Below the pieces are notes generated by a model that made no database searches, was not told the DNA's origin, and saw nothing but the letters and a program-made list of their open reading frames with translations. Made by a program: the position numbers and the translations under genes. This document shows positions 36,115 to 46,708 of a stretch of DNA of 64,000 nucleotides, in pieces (positions within the stretch are counted from its first letter, which is position 1; the number at the start of each line of letters is the position of its first letter). The stretch is from Pilaira anomala (Eukaryota > Mucoromycota > Mucoromycetes > Mucorales > Mucoraceae): contig JAIXMQ010000045.1 in NCBI GenBank assembly GCA_025716855.1, positions 124,001 to 188,000 on the forward strand, read 5' to 3'.

Positions 36115-37178
36115 TGCCTCTTTTTTTTTAAAAAAAAAAAGGGATGGTTTTTATTTTATTATTATACCAGTGTTTTATTTTTATTATTATTATTATATAT
36201 CATAGTTGATTTTTTTTTTGTCCATCATCAATCAATTATTCCTGGCTATAAAATAATAATAATTAGATATATACCACAAAAAAAAAACTTACTTTTGATT
36301 TTTTTTTTTTTTTTAGTGTTGTACCGTGAACTTGATTAACTTAAAATCTTCGGATTTACCGGATCTTTTTATTGTATTTCTACACGCCCAGAGCGATTTC
36401 TTCCAAATTCGTTTTCCCAGAAGGGTTAAAATTAAAGTGCAGATTTTGCCCATATTTAAATTAGTATATCTGCACTTGAAATGTTTGGGGCCTGTTTGGG
36501 GGTCGTATCATACCTTCTTCATGTCCTTGAGAATCATTGACCCAGCATCTTTAGATGACCTACATAAAATAAAATGATCAATATTAATACTGATAAAATA
36601 TATAATCTGAAAGTTTCAATGACTGTACTTAAATTCTTATTTGGCCATTTTACTATCTCGAAGCAACCTACGAAGCAATCAACTTAATATATTATAGATA
36701 GTGGGGGATTAAATATAGAGCTACAAACTTGCCTACCGAAGATACATAATACATAACCTTTGAAGAAACAAAAAAAAAACAACGGTTAAAAATTGCTTCA
36801 AAATCTCTTCATGATTAACATATTCTTACCAAGTTGTATACTTTACCTTGTCTACCTATCACAGCGGATCAATGGAAATTATTACCTTAGCAGTAGTCCT
36901 TCCGCGGCCAGTGACAGGCATTTAAGGTGATATATATCTTTATGCAGTAACTCATGTTTCACCAATAAATTTATCATGACAAATCCTTAATTAGTTCTCC
37001 CGCTACGGTAGAACTATATTGAAAGAACGATGTCTGATAATTTGGTATAAAAGGAAGTATGAATTACTCTACATATTAAAATAAAGGATCACAAAGAGTC
37101 TCATTTCTTTTCTTGTCTTTCTTAATACCAATAAACAATAATAGATAAATGTACCAATCGTCACAATACTAATCAAGT
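36115..37178. other. Intergenic between CEP104-like gene and Fanzor locus
   Basis: About 1 kb. A plus-strand open stretch (36326-36577) contains an inverted repeat (GTGCAGAT at 36438-36445 against ATCTGCAC at 36468-36475) and is not convincing as a gene. A TATAAAAG box is at 37046-37053. The left border of the Fanzor element, if it is mobile, should lie here, but I could not recognise a terminal repeat or target duplication. Confidence 0.45.
37046..37053 (+). promoter_or_regulatory. TATA box candidate of the Fanzor gene
   Basis: TATAAAAG stands about 430 bp before the Fanzor ATG, with the 43-bp repeats between. If used, transcription would begin near 37080 and the repeats would be in the 5' leader. 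This is a consensus match only. Confidence 0.35.
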
Positions 37179-37352
37179 AATAAAGATGGAGCCACCCCAT
37201 TAAATAGTATAATCAAATTGATAAAAGATGGTGGAACCACCCCATTAAACAGTATAATGAATGATAAAAGATAGTGGAACCACCCCATTAAACAGTATAA
37301 TGAATGATAAAAGATAGTGGAACCACCCCCATTAAATAGTATAATGAATGGT
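37179..37352. repeat. Four tandem 43-45 bp units upstream of the Fanzor gene
   Basis: GGAACCACCCCATTAAA-type cores recur at 37192, 37237, 37280 and 37323, joined by AGTATAATGAATGATAAAAGAT. Middle units are nearly identical. There is no variable spacer, so this is a direct tandem array. Confidence 0.85.
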
Positions 37353-37481
37353 AAAAGATATATTGATGTACAAAATTTAAACAGTATAAATAACAGGACC
37401 TTAATCTCATTATTTCGTTTTACTTCTATCTTGATACAATTATTTTCTATACCACTGTTATCATTACTACACTAAATAAAG

Positions 37482-40400
37482 ATGCCTAGTCATAGACAAA
37501 GGCTTAATAACTTGGCCTACATCCGGGATAAAAAAATAGAGAAGGCCAACCGTTTAAGAGCTGGTGATACTGCTGCACCTACACCTACAGAAGAGCAACC
37601 AGAAGAGCAACCAGAAGAGCAGCCAGAAGAGCAACCAGAAGAAGGTAAGCTTTACTCGTATTATTTTCGAAATTTGTTTTTCTAATAATCTAAACTGACA
37701 TTAGAGCGTTGCAAGCGTTGCGGTCAGACAGGCCATAAGGACGCCAGAAGTCTCCTTTGCCGAATAAATAAGAACTATGATCCACAACGCGCAGGTAATT
37801 TTTTTTAACACATATAAACATACAATATACTGAAACCATCTATCAAAAAAGATGAAATCCTTGCAAGAAAAAGAAAAAGAGAGAGTGATGCTGGTTCCAC
37901 TTCTGTACCATCTGCCGCCACAGGTCATACCCGTTCAACCACAGCAACAATTAGAGCTGGTATACAAAACACTACTGTAACACTGGCTAAAAAAAAAGCA
38001 AATAGATTAGCACGAGCAAATGGAAAAATTCAACGAATAAATAATTCCCGGAATACTGCTGCTATCAAACCATGCCCTGACTGTGTAAGCAAAGGTTGCT
38101 ATAACGCTGAACAACCTCATTCCTCACGGCGGTCTATCGTATGTCCTGGTCACATACAAAATACTAATGAATATATTGAAGAGAACGTTGGAACGGGATA
38201 TCGAAGATTTGTAAGAAAAATTGGTTTGGAAGCATCGATTATTTTTCCAAGTGAAGAAAAAGATATCTTTTTAAGAAGAATATCTGAACTTGTTGATGAT
38301 TACCGTGTAGTTGCAATCAAATCCCAATTGTTCGCTTCTTACTATATACGGCGTTGCTTGTCAGTAAACATACCTTTGCCACCCATAATATTTAACCAAG
38401 CTTTTTTCTACGCTTGTATACAAAAGGTATTGGGAAAAAATATAACAAACACCAACCAGCGTCTTCCTCGAGCAGACATTAACGAAGTTTTTGAAGAATA
38501 TGATCGCCAGTTTTTCGATAGTCGTGTCACAATGGAACCTGGCCATACTGTTCACGCCAATGCACTTGCCTCTCTCGCTAATATATCGGCTCAGAGCCTC
38601 AATCTTCATGTTTCTGAAAATTACACGAAAATTCTTAAGAATTATATAAAAATTAGATTGAAAGAAGTTTTTGTAAGTATAATGTGATACAATGTAAATA
38701 TAGATGTAGTTGCTAATAACTTTTCTTCTTGATGGTTTTTTAGAATTTAACTGCCCCGTATATCAATTCACTCTGTCATTTCGTCTTTAACAATTCAATT
38801 AATTCAAGTACTGGTTTAGCATGGCCTGAAACAGTAGAAAATACACCCGGCAATTTAAATCTAGCCAACATTATTATCGCTGATTGTAGAATTACAAACG
38901 TACCCGTTACTTTGACCTCAGTATCTGCTAACCCTGGATTTTTTTTACAACACATGCATCAAATGTTACAATATCTCGAGGCATACAATAACGATAACAT
39001 CAGGACCTTCGACGAAGTCCAAGTTGACATAACATACGCATGGATCAAAAGTTTTTTATCAACAAGCAGCCAATTTAAAAATTTCAGCAGAAAGAAAAAA
39101 AACAAGCTCTCTTTCTTGGTTTTTCGGTGCATTCGTGATCACTCTCTTTTCGGAACTGCTTTAAACTTAGAAAATGATCAACTGGCGTTCCTAATTAATT
39201 TCATAGCAACAACACAGGAGCAATTAAGAAATTCAAGATTGTACCATGAAAACCGCGACAATATCGATATCCAAAACTGTTTCAGACCTAGTATGTCTGA
39301 ATCAGTAAGAAAGTACAAACTTTTCACTCTTGTTCCAATGTACAATTTTACCCGAAAGTATGTTGAAATCGACATAGCCCATTTGAGATCTTTAATACTG
39401 AAGGTCCAAAACGAAACCGAAGTAGATATGGGCATATTAGATGAAAATGCAGATGATAATACGAAACATGAGGCTGCGACAAGATTATTTAGTGAAGTAT
39501 TTGATTTTGGTCTCTTAAGAATTGATTTAAATTAGTAAGTATTATAATTTAAGTGTATCATCTTCGTCAATTTGTATGCTAAGTACTCTTTTTTTTTTAA
39601 TAGTAATGGTAAAGAAATGTTCACCAACATGGTGCGAACAGATGGTTATGGTATTGATTTTATCTTGGCTGGTCCAAGACAACAACAGACAGCACTTCCA
39701 GATCTTGACTTGAACGATTTTACTGGTGAAGAAATTAACCAAAGATTCCATTTGTGGGGTGTTGATCCTGGACTAAAAACCATCTTTACAGCTTCTGATG
39801 GGCATGGCGAAGATCCTCATCAAGTACGGAAATATTCAACCGACGAGTACTACACACGGGCAGGATTCAAGAAAACAAACAGAAAAATCTTAGCTGTGAA
39901 AAATGCGGATAATAATTTTAGTCAAGCTGAAAGAAATATCTTGACAGATAAGACTTCTAACATTGAAACATTTACCCTATACGTCCACTCTGTTTTCAAC
40001 AATCTCGGTACTATCTTACCCTTTTATGATGATCGTTTCACTTCTCTCCGATTTTTAAATTATATTGGTAGACAAAGAGCTGATGCAGAAATTATTAATA
40101 TGTTTGTAACAGGAGGAAAGAAGTATTTGAAAAGGGAGTTTAAACAAAGAGGTAATGACCCGAAGCGAGGAAATCCCAAGATAAGAAAGAAAAGGAAGAA
40201 GGGAAGAACAGAAGGAACTACAACAGTAAAGGATAAAGGAAAGGAAAAAGAAAAGACTCGAAAAAAAAGACTGAAACCATTTGAACAAGACAACAAAATC
40301 CCGCTTGTAGCCCTTGGAGATGCTGTCTTTCCTTCCACTATGAGAGGTACGATTCCTGGTTTGGCACGTCGCATGGTCAAACTATTGAAGAAAGCTGAAC

Positions 40401-40713
40401 TTGAAGGTTTGCTAGTAACTGTTCCGGTAACTGAATATATGACTTCCAGGGTAAGTAATGACAATTTAAACATTTTATATTTGTAAGTAGACTAATTTTT
40501 TTTGTTTTATCCAAATAGACTTGCTCGAACTGTTCTCGAAATCAGACGCAGAATGTTCGGATTGATGGTGTTCCTTTGTTTAGCGTATTACTCTGCTTAA
40601 ATCAGACTTGTAATACCATTTGGCAAAGAGACGTAAACGCTTCAAGAAACATGCATCGTATTTCCTGGAATATTATTAACAACGGCGAAATACCAGCAAT
40701 GTTCAGAAGATAA
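37482..40713 (+). CDS. Fanzor: eukaryotic TnpB-type RNA-guided nuclease, apparently complete
   Basis: Six exons (37482-37644, 37705-37794, 37852-38672, 38744-39534, 39604-40450, 40519-40713) agree in phase and give 968 residues. The N-terminal 55 residues end in four EEQP repeats. A zinc-knuckle-like CKRCGQTGHKDARSLLC follows, then a Cys-rich segment (CPDC...CPGH). The C-terminal half carries the split RuvC core: LWGVDPGLKTIFTA (D676), ALGDAVFPSTMRG at 858-870 leading to TEYMTSR (E899, the relocated Fanzor glutamate), a zinc finger C906/C909/C930/C935, and QRDVNASRNM (D942). A lysine/arginine-rich insert at about 798-846 is a probable nuclear signal. No stop or frameshift interrupts it. TnpB and Fanzor proteins cut DNA guided by an RNA transcribed from the element's end. 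Activity here is inferred from intact residues. Confidence 0.88.
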
Positions 40714-40919
40714 AAAAAACCCACATGTCTCAGTATTAAAAACTGATTGACGTTTACACGTAAGTTTTATTAAGGAATATCTGACATTTAAATATCCAAC
40801 TTACCTTTTTTGTAACAAAAATCTTTAGGTGTGTATATAGTTAGTTAGTTATTAGTTATATAGTAATAGATGAAAAATGTTTATAACAGAAAAAAAAAAA
40901 AAAGTGATTCATTTTCGCG
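40714..40919 (+). other. 3' flank of the Fanzor gene; place to look for its guide RNA
   Basis: About 200 bp lie between the Fanzor stop and the next, convergent gene. In TnpB and Fanzor elements the guide RNA is usually made from the 3' end of the gene and adjoining flank. The sequence is AT-rich with no strong hairpin or terminal inverted repeat that I can see by eye. Convergent gene 40920-41654 limits the element's right border. Confidence 0.25.
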
Positions 40920-41654
40920 TTAAGGAAGAAATTTTATTTTTAACATTGTATCATCCGACGCATCCTTATTAAGAACAATCATAGAGGTGGATGTTTCTAG
41001 TAGTAGGGTATTTTTTGACTCGGTGTTATTCAGTAAAGAATAAGCTGACCGAGATTTGATTTGTTGATCACTTGCACTGTTACCTATCTTCTTTATTATA
41101 GTGAGAGGTGTCACTGTAGGACTATAGTAACCAGTTGGGGTATGAAGAGGAAGTTTTTGAAGTGCATCTGTGATCTGTGCCATTGTAGCCATAAAATCTT
41201 TATCACTCACTATACTTGCTGATTGGCTCATGCTTATACTATCCCCAAACTTTTTTTTTTTTTTTTTTTTTTTGTAGATGTTAATATCATCTAGGTACAC
41301 ACACATACAAAATATTACATATCTATACCTCTTCCATCAATGGACTTCCATTTCCTTTATATGTGAATATATACTTTAGACTTGTGTATACTAGGAGGTT
41401 TATAGATATATTTTAACTTACCAACATGATACGTATGCTATATAAGAATAAAAAAAAAAAGTTTAAGTTTGAATGAGAAGAAATATATTAATAGAAACAA
41501 AAAAAAAAAAAAAAAAAAAACTTACTCTGAAATCAGTAGGAATGCCAATCTTTGTCTTGTCTATTCTAATTCTAGGACGACGAACTGGTTTATAATTTTT
41601 TTTATGATTGATTGAAATATCAGCACAGCTCACTTTAGAAATACTACTACCCAT
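40920..41654 (-). CDS. Small CRIB-domain protein with myristoylation-type N-terminus
   Basis: Four exons give about 180 residues. Exon 1 (from 41654) starts MGSSISKVSC, which fits N-myristoylation at Gly2 with a nearby Cys for palmitoylation. The CRIB motif spans the first intron: IGIPTDFR joins HTYHVG, matching I-S/G-x-P-x-x-F-x-H-x-x-H-V-G. Exon 3 reads VYTSLKYIFTYKGNGSPLMEE; exon 4 is Ser/Thr-rich and ends MLKIKFLP (stop 40920-40922). There is no kinase domain, so it resembles yeast Gic-like or animal SPEC-type Cdc42/Rac effectors. It would bring active Cdc42 signalling to membranes; partners are unknown. Its last acceptor follows a run of A. Confidence 0.78.
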
Positions 41655-41832
41655 TATAAAAAAAAAAAGTATATAGAAAGGGGTAAAAAAATAAAAGAGA
41701 AAGAGTGAGAGAAAGAGAGAGAGAGAGAGAGAAGGATAGAAATAAAATAAGCGATTAAAAAGTGGGTAAGCAAAACAAAAAAAAAAAAACTTATTATGTT
41801 ATCGGGAATTTTATTTGTTTATTTATTACAGT
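41655..41832. other. GA-rich leader upstream of the CRIB gene
   Basis: GA repeats (41696-41733) read as CT on the transcribed strand, 40-80 bp before the ATG, as seen at several other genes here. Confidence 0.4.
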
Positions 41833-42820
41833 TTACTCTGACTTCTCGTCTAAACTCTTTTCTTTTAACTCTTGTAAGGCTTTTGTTCTTTTAGCCAATT
41901 TGTTTGTATAAGAACCATAGACTAAACCTGACGTCAACATAATCACACTCCATGCTTGAGCTTCTTCTGCCTTTAATAATGGTAAACTCAAATATTCTAC
42001 AAATGCTGGTGTCGTTGTACCAATATAAAATAAACTTGTGGCTAAAGAGATCTTCATATCGATTGAGGCGATGTGTAAAAGTCTAGGTGTAGAAAAAGAC
42101 CAATTGGGTTGATTTAAACGGAATGCATCTAAAATAAAAGATAGAAAGCATTTAATATAACAGTGTGTAATTATATACACAGTGTATATATATATATTTT
42201 TTTTTATACCGATCCATAAGCCGCCACCACAACCAGCTAAAGTTCCACATATAATTTTGGCAACCAGTTTATCTGTTCCTAGATTTGGGTTTGAATTTAC
42301 GCCTTCAATTCCAACTTGAACCATAGCTAAAGTACGTAAAATACTATCAGATAAAGTGAAAGCGTGTTCAACTACTGGAATATTGATAAGGAGATCAACC
42401 AGCTGATATACATAAGGGTTAGAGAACATAGCAACATAAGTAGAGCTATTATATAAAATGTGATCAATGTAAATAACAACAAACTCTCGTATTTTTTTTT
42501 TTTCTCTCTTGAAAATAACGCAACACACTTTACCAATGGATACCCCAAAATTCATTACTTTTTAAAATACCAAATGGTTCACCCCGTAAAACGGAAACTG
42601 TACAACCACCACCTGTTGCCATAACAAGAGTAGCTAACAAACCTTGATACCAACCTACTTGGTTATGCGATACACCTAACGCAGATCGATACGAGTAATT
42701 GATTAATAAAGCAAAAAGGACATCGAGTACTGGTAATGAATAGTTTGTAAAAGGGATATCTACGCTCAAGTGAGCTAAACCAAACACGAGATCAACCACT
42801 TGATCATTTAATGTAGACAT
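41833..42820 (-). CDS. TRIC-type intracellular cation channel
   Basis: Three exons give about 285 residues. Exon 1 (from 42820) reads MSTLNDQVVDLVFGLAHLSVD and contains the pore-region blocks LVMATGGGCTVSVLRGEPFG, characteristic of TRIC proteins. Exon 2 (from the acceptor near 42447) includes FSNPYVYQLVDLL and AKIICGTLAGCGGGLWIG, the second internal repeat of the fold. Exon 3 reads DAFRLNQPNWSFSTPRLLH and ends with a charged tail, LKEKSLDEKSE (stop 41833-41835). Several hydrophobic helices are evident. TRIC channels carry monovalent cations across ER-type membranes to balance calcium release. Membrane location is inferred from the family. Confidence 0.85.
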
Positions 42821-43323
42821 TTTTTTTTCTCAAGTAATAAAAAAAAAAAAAAAAAAAAAAAAAAAGATCAAAAAGAAAAGGAGTGAGATCTTTTCCCGTA
42901 TTAATTTTATAAGGTTTTTTTTTTTTTTCGGGGGATAATAGATACGCGCACCCACAGTAATTAAAAACATTAAGTCGCATTACAGTATCTGATTCACTAA
43001 AGGCTGATTTGGCACTCGATTCTTATTTTTTCCCACATGTCACAAAAAATAGGTCTCTTTGTTTTAGTTTTATTTAGAAATCACTTCTTTGGTTCTTTCT
43101 TTTTATATATATTTCAAATGAATCTTCCTTACCATTAGTGGTGAGGTGACTGTCAGTGAGTGAAAAAAAAAAATGGTGTACATCTATCCTCTTTTTTTTT
43201 TTTAATATCCTTTCAGACTTTATCCAATCAGGTACCCTTGTGTAATTTAGTTTAGGGTGGGAATAATACCATTAGCGTGTATTGTACACAAGACGTATCT
43301 TTCACAATTTGTCAATTGAAAAT
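42821..43323. other. Divergent promoter region with a 29-bp motif shared with 59.8 kb
   Basis: An A25 run lies directly upstream of the TRIC start. A 29-bp segment at 43135-43163 recurs at 59831-59859. No gene is seen. Confidence 0.5.
43135..43163 (+). repeat. Shared 29-bp motif, copy 1
   Basis: TTAGTGGTGAGGTGACTGTC followed by AGTGAGTGA. It matches 59831-59859 at 27 of 29 positions. The function is unknown. Confidence 0.7.
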
Positions 43324-44396
43324 ATGTCTAATATTCTTATCTTATCTCGTGCCGACCTCGATAAAGTTTTAGCTCAAGGCGACCCAAAAGTTGCGAATGA
43401 GATCATTGACTTGATGCAAAAGACATTTGAAAAGTTTAGTCAAGGTCAAGCCGATGAACGATTGGCTTTAGAAGCACAATCACCTCAACGTATTAGTGTC
43501 TCTACTGAATCGCATAAGGTTTTATTTATGCCTTCTCGTTTGGATACCACGACTGCTATTAAAATCGTAAGCGTTCCTACTAAGGAAGGTTTAAGTGGTT
43601 TGCCTGCTACTATTCTCGTATTGGATGAAAGTACGGGTTCAGTTCAAGCTGTCATGAATGCAGGTGCTTTAACTGCCGTTCGTACTGCCGCAGGTAAACA
43701 AATTGGGGGGGGGGGGGGAGGTTTATATTACAGGCACTGAAATTTAGTTTTCTATTTATTTTAGGATCTGGTTTAGCTACGCGTCTTTATGCTAATCCCG
43801 AATCTAAAAATCTTGTGGTCTTTGGAGCAGGCGCTCAAGGTCGTTCTCATGTTGATATGATGATTGCAGTTCGACCTAGTTTAGAAAGAATTGCCATTTG
43901 GAACCGGGGTGAAAAACGTCGTGTTGAATTAATTGAGGAGCTCAAAAGAGATTATCCTACACGGACTTTTGTTTCTGCTAACGAAAGATTGGAAGAAGAA
44001 GTGAAAGAAGCAGATATAGTTTGTACATGTACAAATGCTACTGAACCTGTTTTGTTTGGTCAATGGTTGAAGGAGGGTGTTCATCTCAATTGTGTAGGCT
44101 CCTATCGTATGGATATGCACGAAGTCGATGCTGAGACAGTGAAGCGTGCTGAAGTGATCGTTGTGGATTCAGTGGATGCTTGTGCTCATGAAGCAGGAGA
44201 ACTTGTCAAATCTTCCAAGCCTCAAGATTGGTTAGAGATGGGTCATATTACTTTAAAGCAAATGAAGACGGAACAAGATAGAACGAAAATTACGCTCTTC
44301 AAGAGTGTTGGCATTAGTGTTCAAGATAGTGCTATCGCTGGGTTAATGGTAGCCCATGCAAAGAAAGATGGTCTTGGAAACGTTGTTCCATTTTAA
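43324..44396 (+). CDS. Ornithine cyclodeaminase/mu-crystallin family protein
   Basis: Two exons (43324-43693, 43765-44396) give 333 residues starting MSNILILSRADLDKVLAQGD. The NAD(P)-binding Rossmann motif is VVFGAGAQGRSHVDMM; the family blocks VMNAGALTAVRTAA, IVCTCTNATEPVLFGQWL and VGSYRMDMHEVDAETV are present, and it ends LGNVVPF. The family includes ornithine cyclodeaminase, ketimine reductase (mu-crystallin) and alanine dehydrogenase; the exact substrate cannot be assigned. An upstream in-frame extension to 43282 uses a non-ATG codon and was not taken. The intron has a G13 run near its donor (43707-43719). Confidence 0.87.
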
Positions 44397-45072
44397 AAAA
44401 AAAAAACGTTTTTTTTTTTTGTAAAGAGTTATTTATTAATTTATAGAATAAAAAAAAGTTATATTTAAAATAAAGATTGAATCTATGAAAAGAAAAAAAA
44501 AAAATATTAATAAAATATTCGAAAATAAAATAATTATATCTTTGTAGAATTTGGTTTTGGTTTTTTTTTTTTTTTTTTTTTTTTATCAGCGAATATGGAT
44601 AACATCAAGTATACCTTCGTAGGGTAAGTCTCAGTGCTTGACTCTATATTCTCAATCTCATCCCCAAAAAAAAAAAAAAGAAAAAAAAAACCAAATCCTA
44701 CAGAGTATACATCTTGTGACAATTTTACTTTACCTTTTGTTTTAAATAACTAGGAAGAAAAAAAAAAAGTTAAAAGCTTCGGTGATAAGTTTGAAGTTTT
44801 TATAACTGATGGAAAAAAATTTTCTTTTAATTAAATAGTCCCATATCAGTCACGCCGCTTTTTCAAAAAAAAAAAAAAAAAAACTTCATGCTTCTTCAAT
44901 CCCAGGTTGAATGCTTTTGTTAGTAGGAGAGAGAGAGGAGTAATAGGAGAAAGACTACTACTGTTTTTATCAGAAGCGCATGGGTTATCATGTTCACCTA
45001 CGATATTATTTTTTTACCGCATAGATAATTTTATCTAAATTACAATAAACAATTATTGGAACTTTTTTCATC
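44397..45072. other. Intergenic with minus-strand coding-like islands
   Basis: T and A runs (44559-44584, 44667-44690) flank a minus-strand island that reads GDEIENIESSTETYPTKVYL. A second island (about 44890-45010) reads GEHDNPCASDKNSSSLSPIT. They lie downstream of the Gag-like gene on its strand and may be remnants of its continuation. No gene can be built. Confidence 0.35.
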
Positions 45073-46708
45073 TTAGTCATTTATATATTTATTGTAAAAT
45101 TTGTCAAATTCAGTATCTGATGATTCTAAATCAGAATTATTTTCTTCACACAATTTCTCATCCCAAGAAGGAATAGTAGTAGTAGAAATCATAGGTGTAC
45201 TTGTAGAATTACTATCAGTAGATAATAAATTAAGGTTAATTGTAGGATCAACCTTTTTGTTTTCTTCAATAGTACTAATTTATATTATCTTTTTCAATTA
45301 AATTTTTTGAATTACTTACAGCATCTTTGTTTTTGTACATCATTCTATTTTTGAAAAACTTTTCTTTTGCTTCGCAACTAATTCCATGATTATAATCATA
45401 CTTGGCAGCCTTACAATAAGTACAGATGCCTTGTCTTCTGAGCTGATGAAAGTTAGGTGCGGCTGCATAATTTGAAGCAGCAGTGGAAAGAGGTCCCGAA
45501 GGAGAAACAGAGGAAGTAGTAGTAGTAGTAGTAGCAGAGGAGTTTACATCTTCGAGTTTTCTCTTCTTACTATTGGTTTTTTGTTTGTTGTAGACAGAGA
45601 GAACTTCTTCTATTGCTACTACATGTTCTGAAATAATGTTTTCGAACGTGTGCCAACTGACAGGGGCGTGGTGTTCCTTCAAATCAGAGGCCAAGGACGA
45701 ATTTTCAATACGAAAAATGTGACGCAAGATGCTATTGATCTTGTCCTGTACTTGTTTAGGAAAACATTTGATGAATAAATAAATCAATAAGACATTGTCT
45801 GTAAAATTGACTTTTGATTCAATAACAAGCATTCTGAACCGTTCTAAACATAAGATAAATGATTCATTCTCGTCGTGACAGAAATTAACCAGTGTTGTAA
45901 CTAATGAGTGAACACTTGTTGCTGGAGAGGCAAGGTCAAAACGCTGTCTCAATAAATTCTTTGCTGCGTTCCATGAACCTATGTTTGAATTTTTCAAATT
46001 AATCGTAAACCAAGAATGGTGCTTTGATGGCGATTTTTTTTCAAAAGCAATTTCAAGGTAATACAACCAATGTGTATCAATATTAACAGAGTTAACAGAA
46101 AAGACTCTTTCAAATTGTAAGAGAAAGGTAGTCAAAGATAACTCTTCAGATTTAACCGAGTTGTTGTTACTCAAAAAATTAGCTGCAGGGTCTACATCAA
46201 AGATAGGCACATCTTTCGCCAAAATTGTTGGATTTTTATTTTTTGTTTCTTTTTCATTGCTGGCCGAATTTTTGTTCAAGTCCATAATAGAATTAATTTG
46301 AACTCTAACAGACTCTTGAGCCTTTTCAACCAAGACAAATCGATGTCCCAAAGATATGCTTCTTGGATCATCTTCATCAAAAATACCTTGTTCAAAAAGA
46401 ACAAGTCTTTGTTCATTTAACAAAACAACTAGGTTATTATATATATCCAGTTGTTGGGTTAACTTTACTAAATTAGTACTACCATCTACCTTGGTATCAG
46501 GAGTACTATTTTTATTTTTATCATTAAGACTAACTTCACGCATTTCGACATCAACATTATTAGAGGATGCTTCATGGTTTGAAACCGTAGTTTCTGAAGT
46601 AGCTTGGTTATTATTATTAGCTAAATCCAAGTTGGTTAATCCAGTAGCTACTGCACTGAATCGACCTTCTTCAGAAGAAGCAGAATTATCATAAGTTGAA
46701 TTCATCAT
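45073..46708 (-). CDS. Retrotransposon Gag-like protein, intact and stand-alone
   Basis: Exon 1 (from 46708) and a short exon 2 ending at the stop 45073-45075 give about 510 residues. The first 150 residues are polar. The core resembles Gag capsid: HSWFTINLKNSNIGSWNAAK, LLRQRFDLASPA, ENESFILCLERFRMLV and LIYLFIKCFPKQVQDKI. Near the end is a zinc-knuckle-like CTYCKAAKYDYNHGISC after a basic KKRKLED. Exon 2 (VDPTINLNLLSTD) is Ser/Asp-rich. No protease, reverse transcriptase or integrase frame follows on this strand, and no LTR was recognised. It may be the gag of a decayed Ty3/gypsy element or a co-opted gene; the intron and long intact frame favour neither decisively. Confidence 0.72.

Noticed and set aside
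36326..36577. 83-codon frame before the Fanzor locus
   Set aside because: It has no protein-like features beyond openness, and an inverted repeat runs through it.
37179..37352. CRISPR-like array before the Fanzor gene
   Set aside because: The units are contiguous tandem copies of 43-45 bp with no unique spacers, and this is a eukaryotic genome. TnpB-type proteins do not use CRISPR arrays.
40055..40473. Minus-strand frames within the Fanzor gene
   Set aside because: They are antisense to the lysine-rich insert and RuvC-II region, without any independent support.
43282..43323. Upstream extension of the cyclodeaminase gene
   Set aside because: It would start at a non-ATG codon, whereas ATG at 43324 begins a typical family N-terminus.
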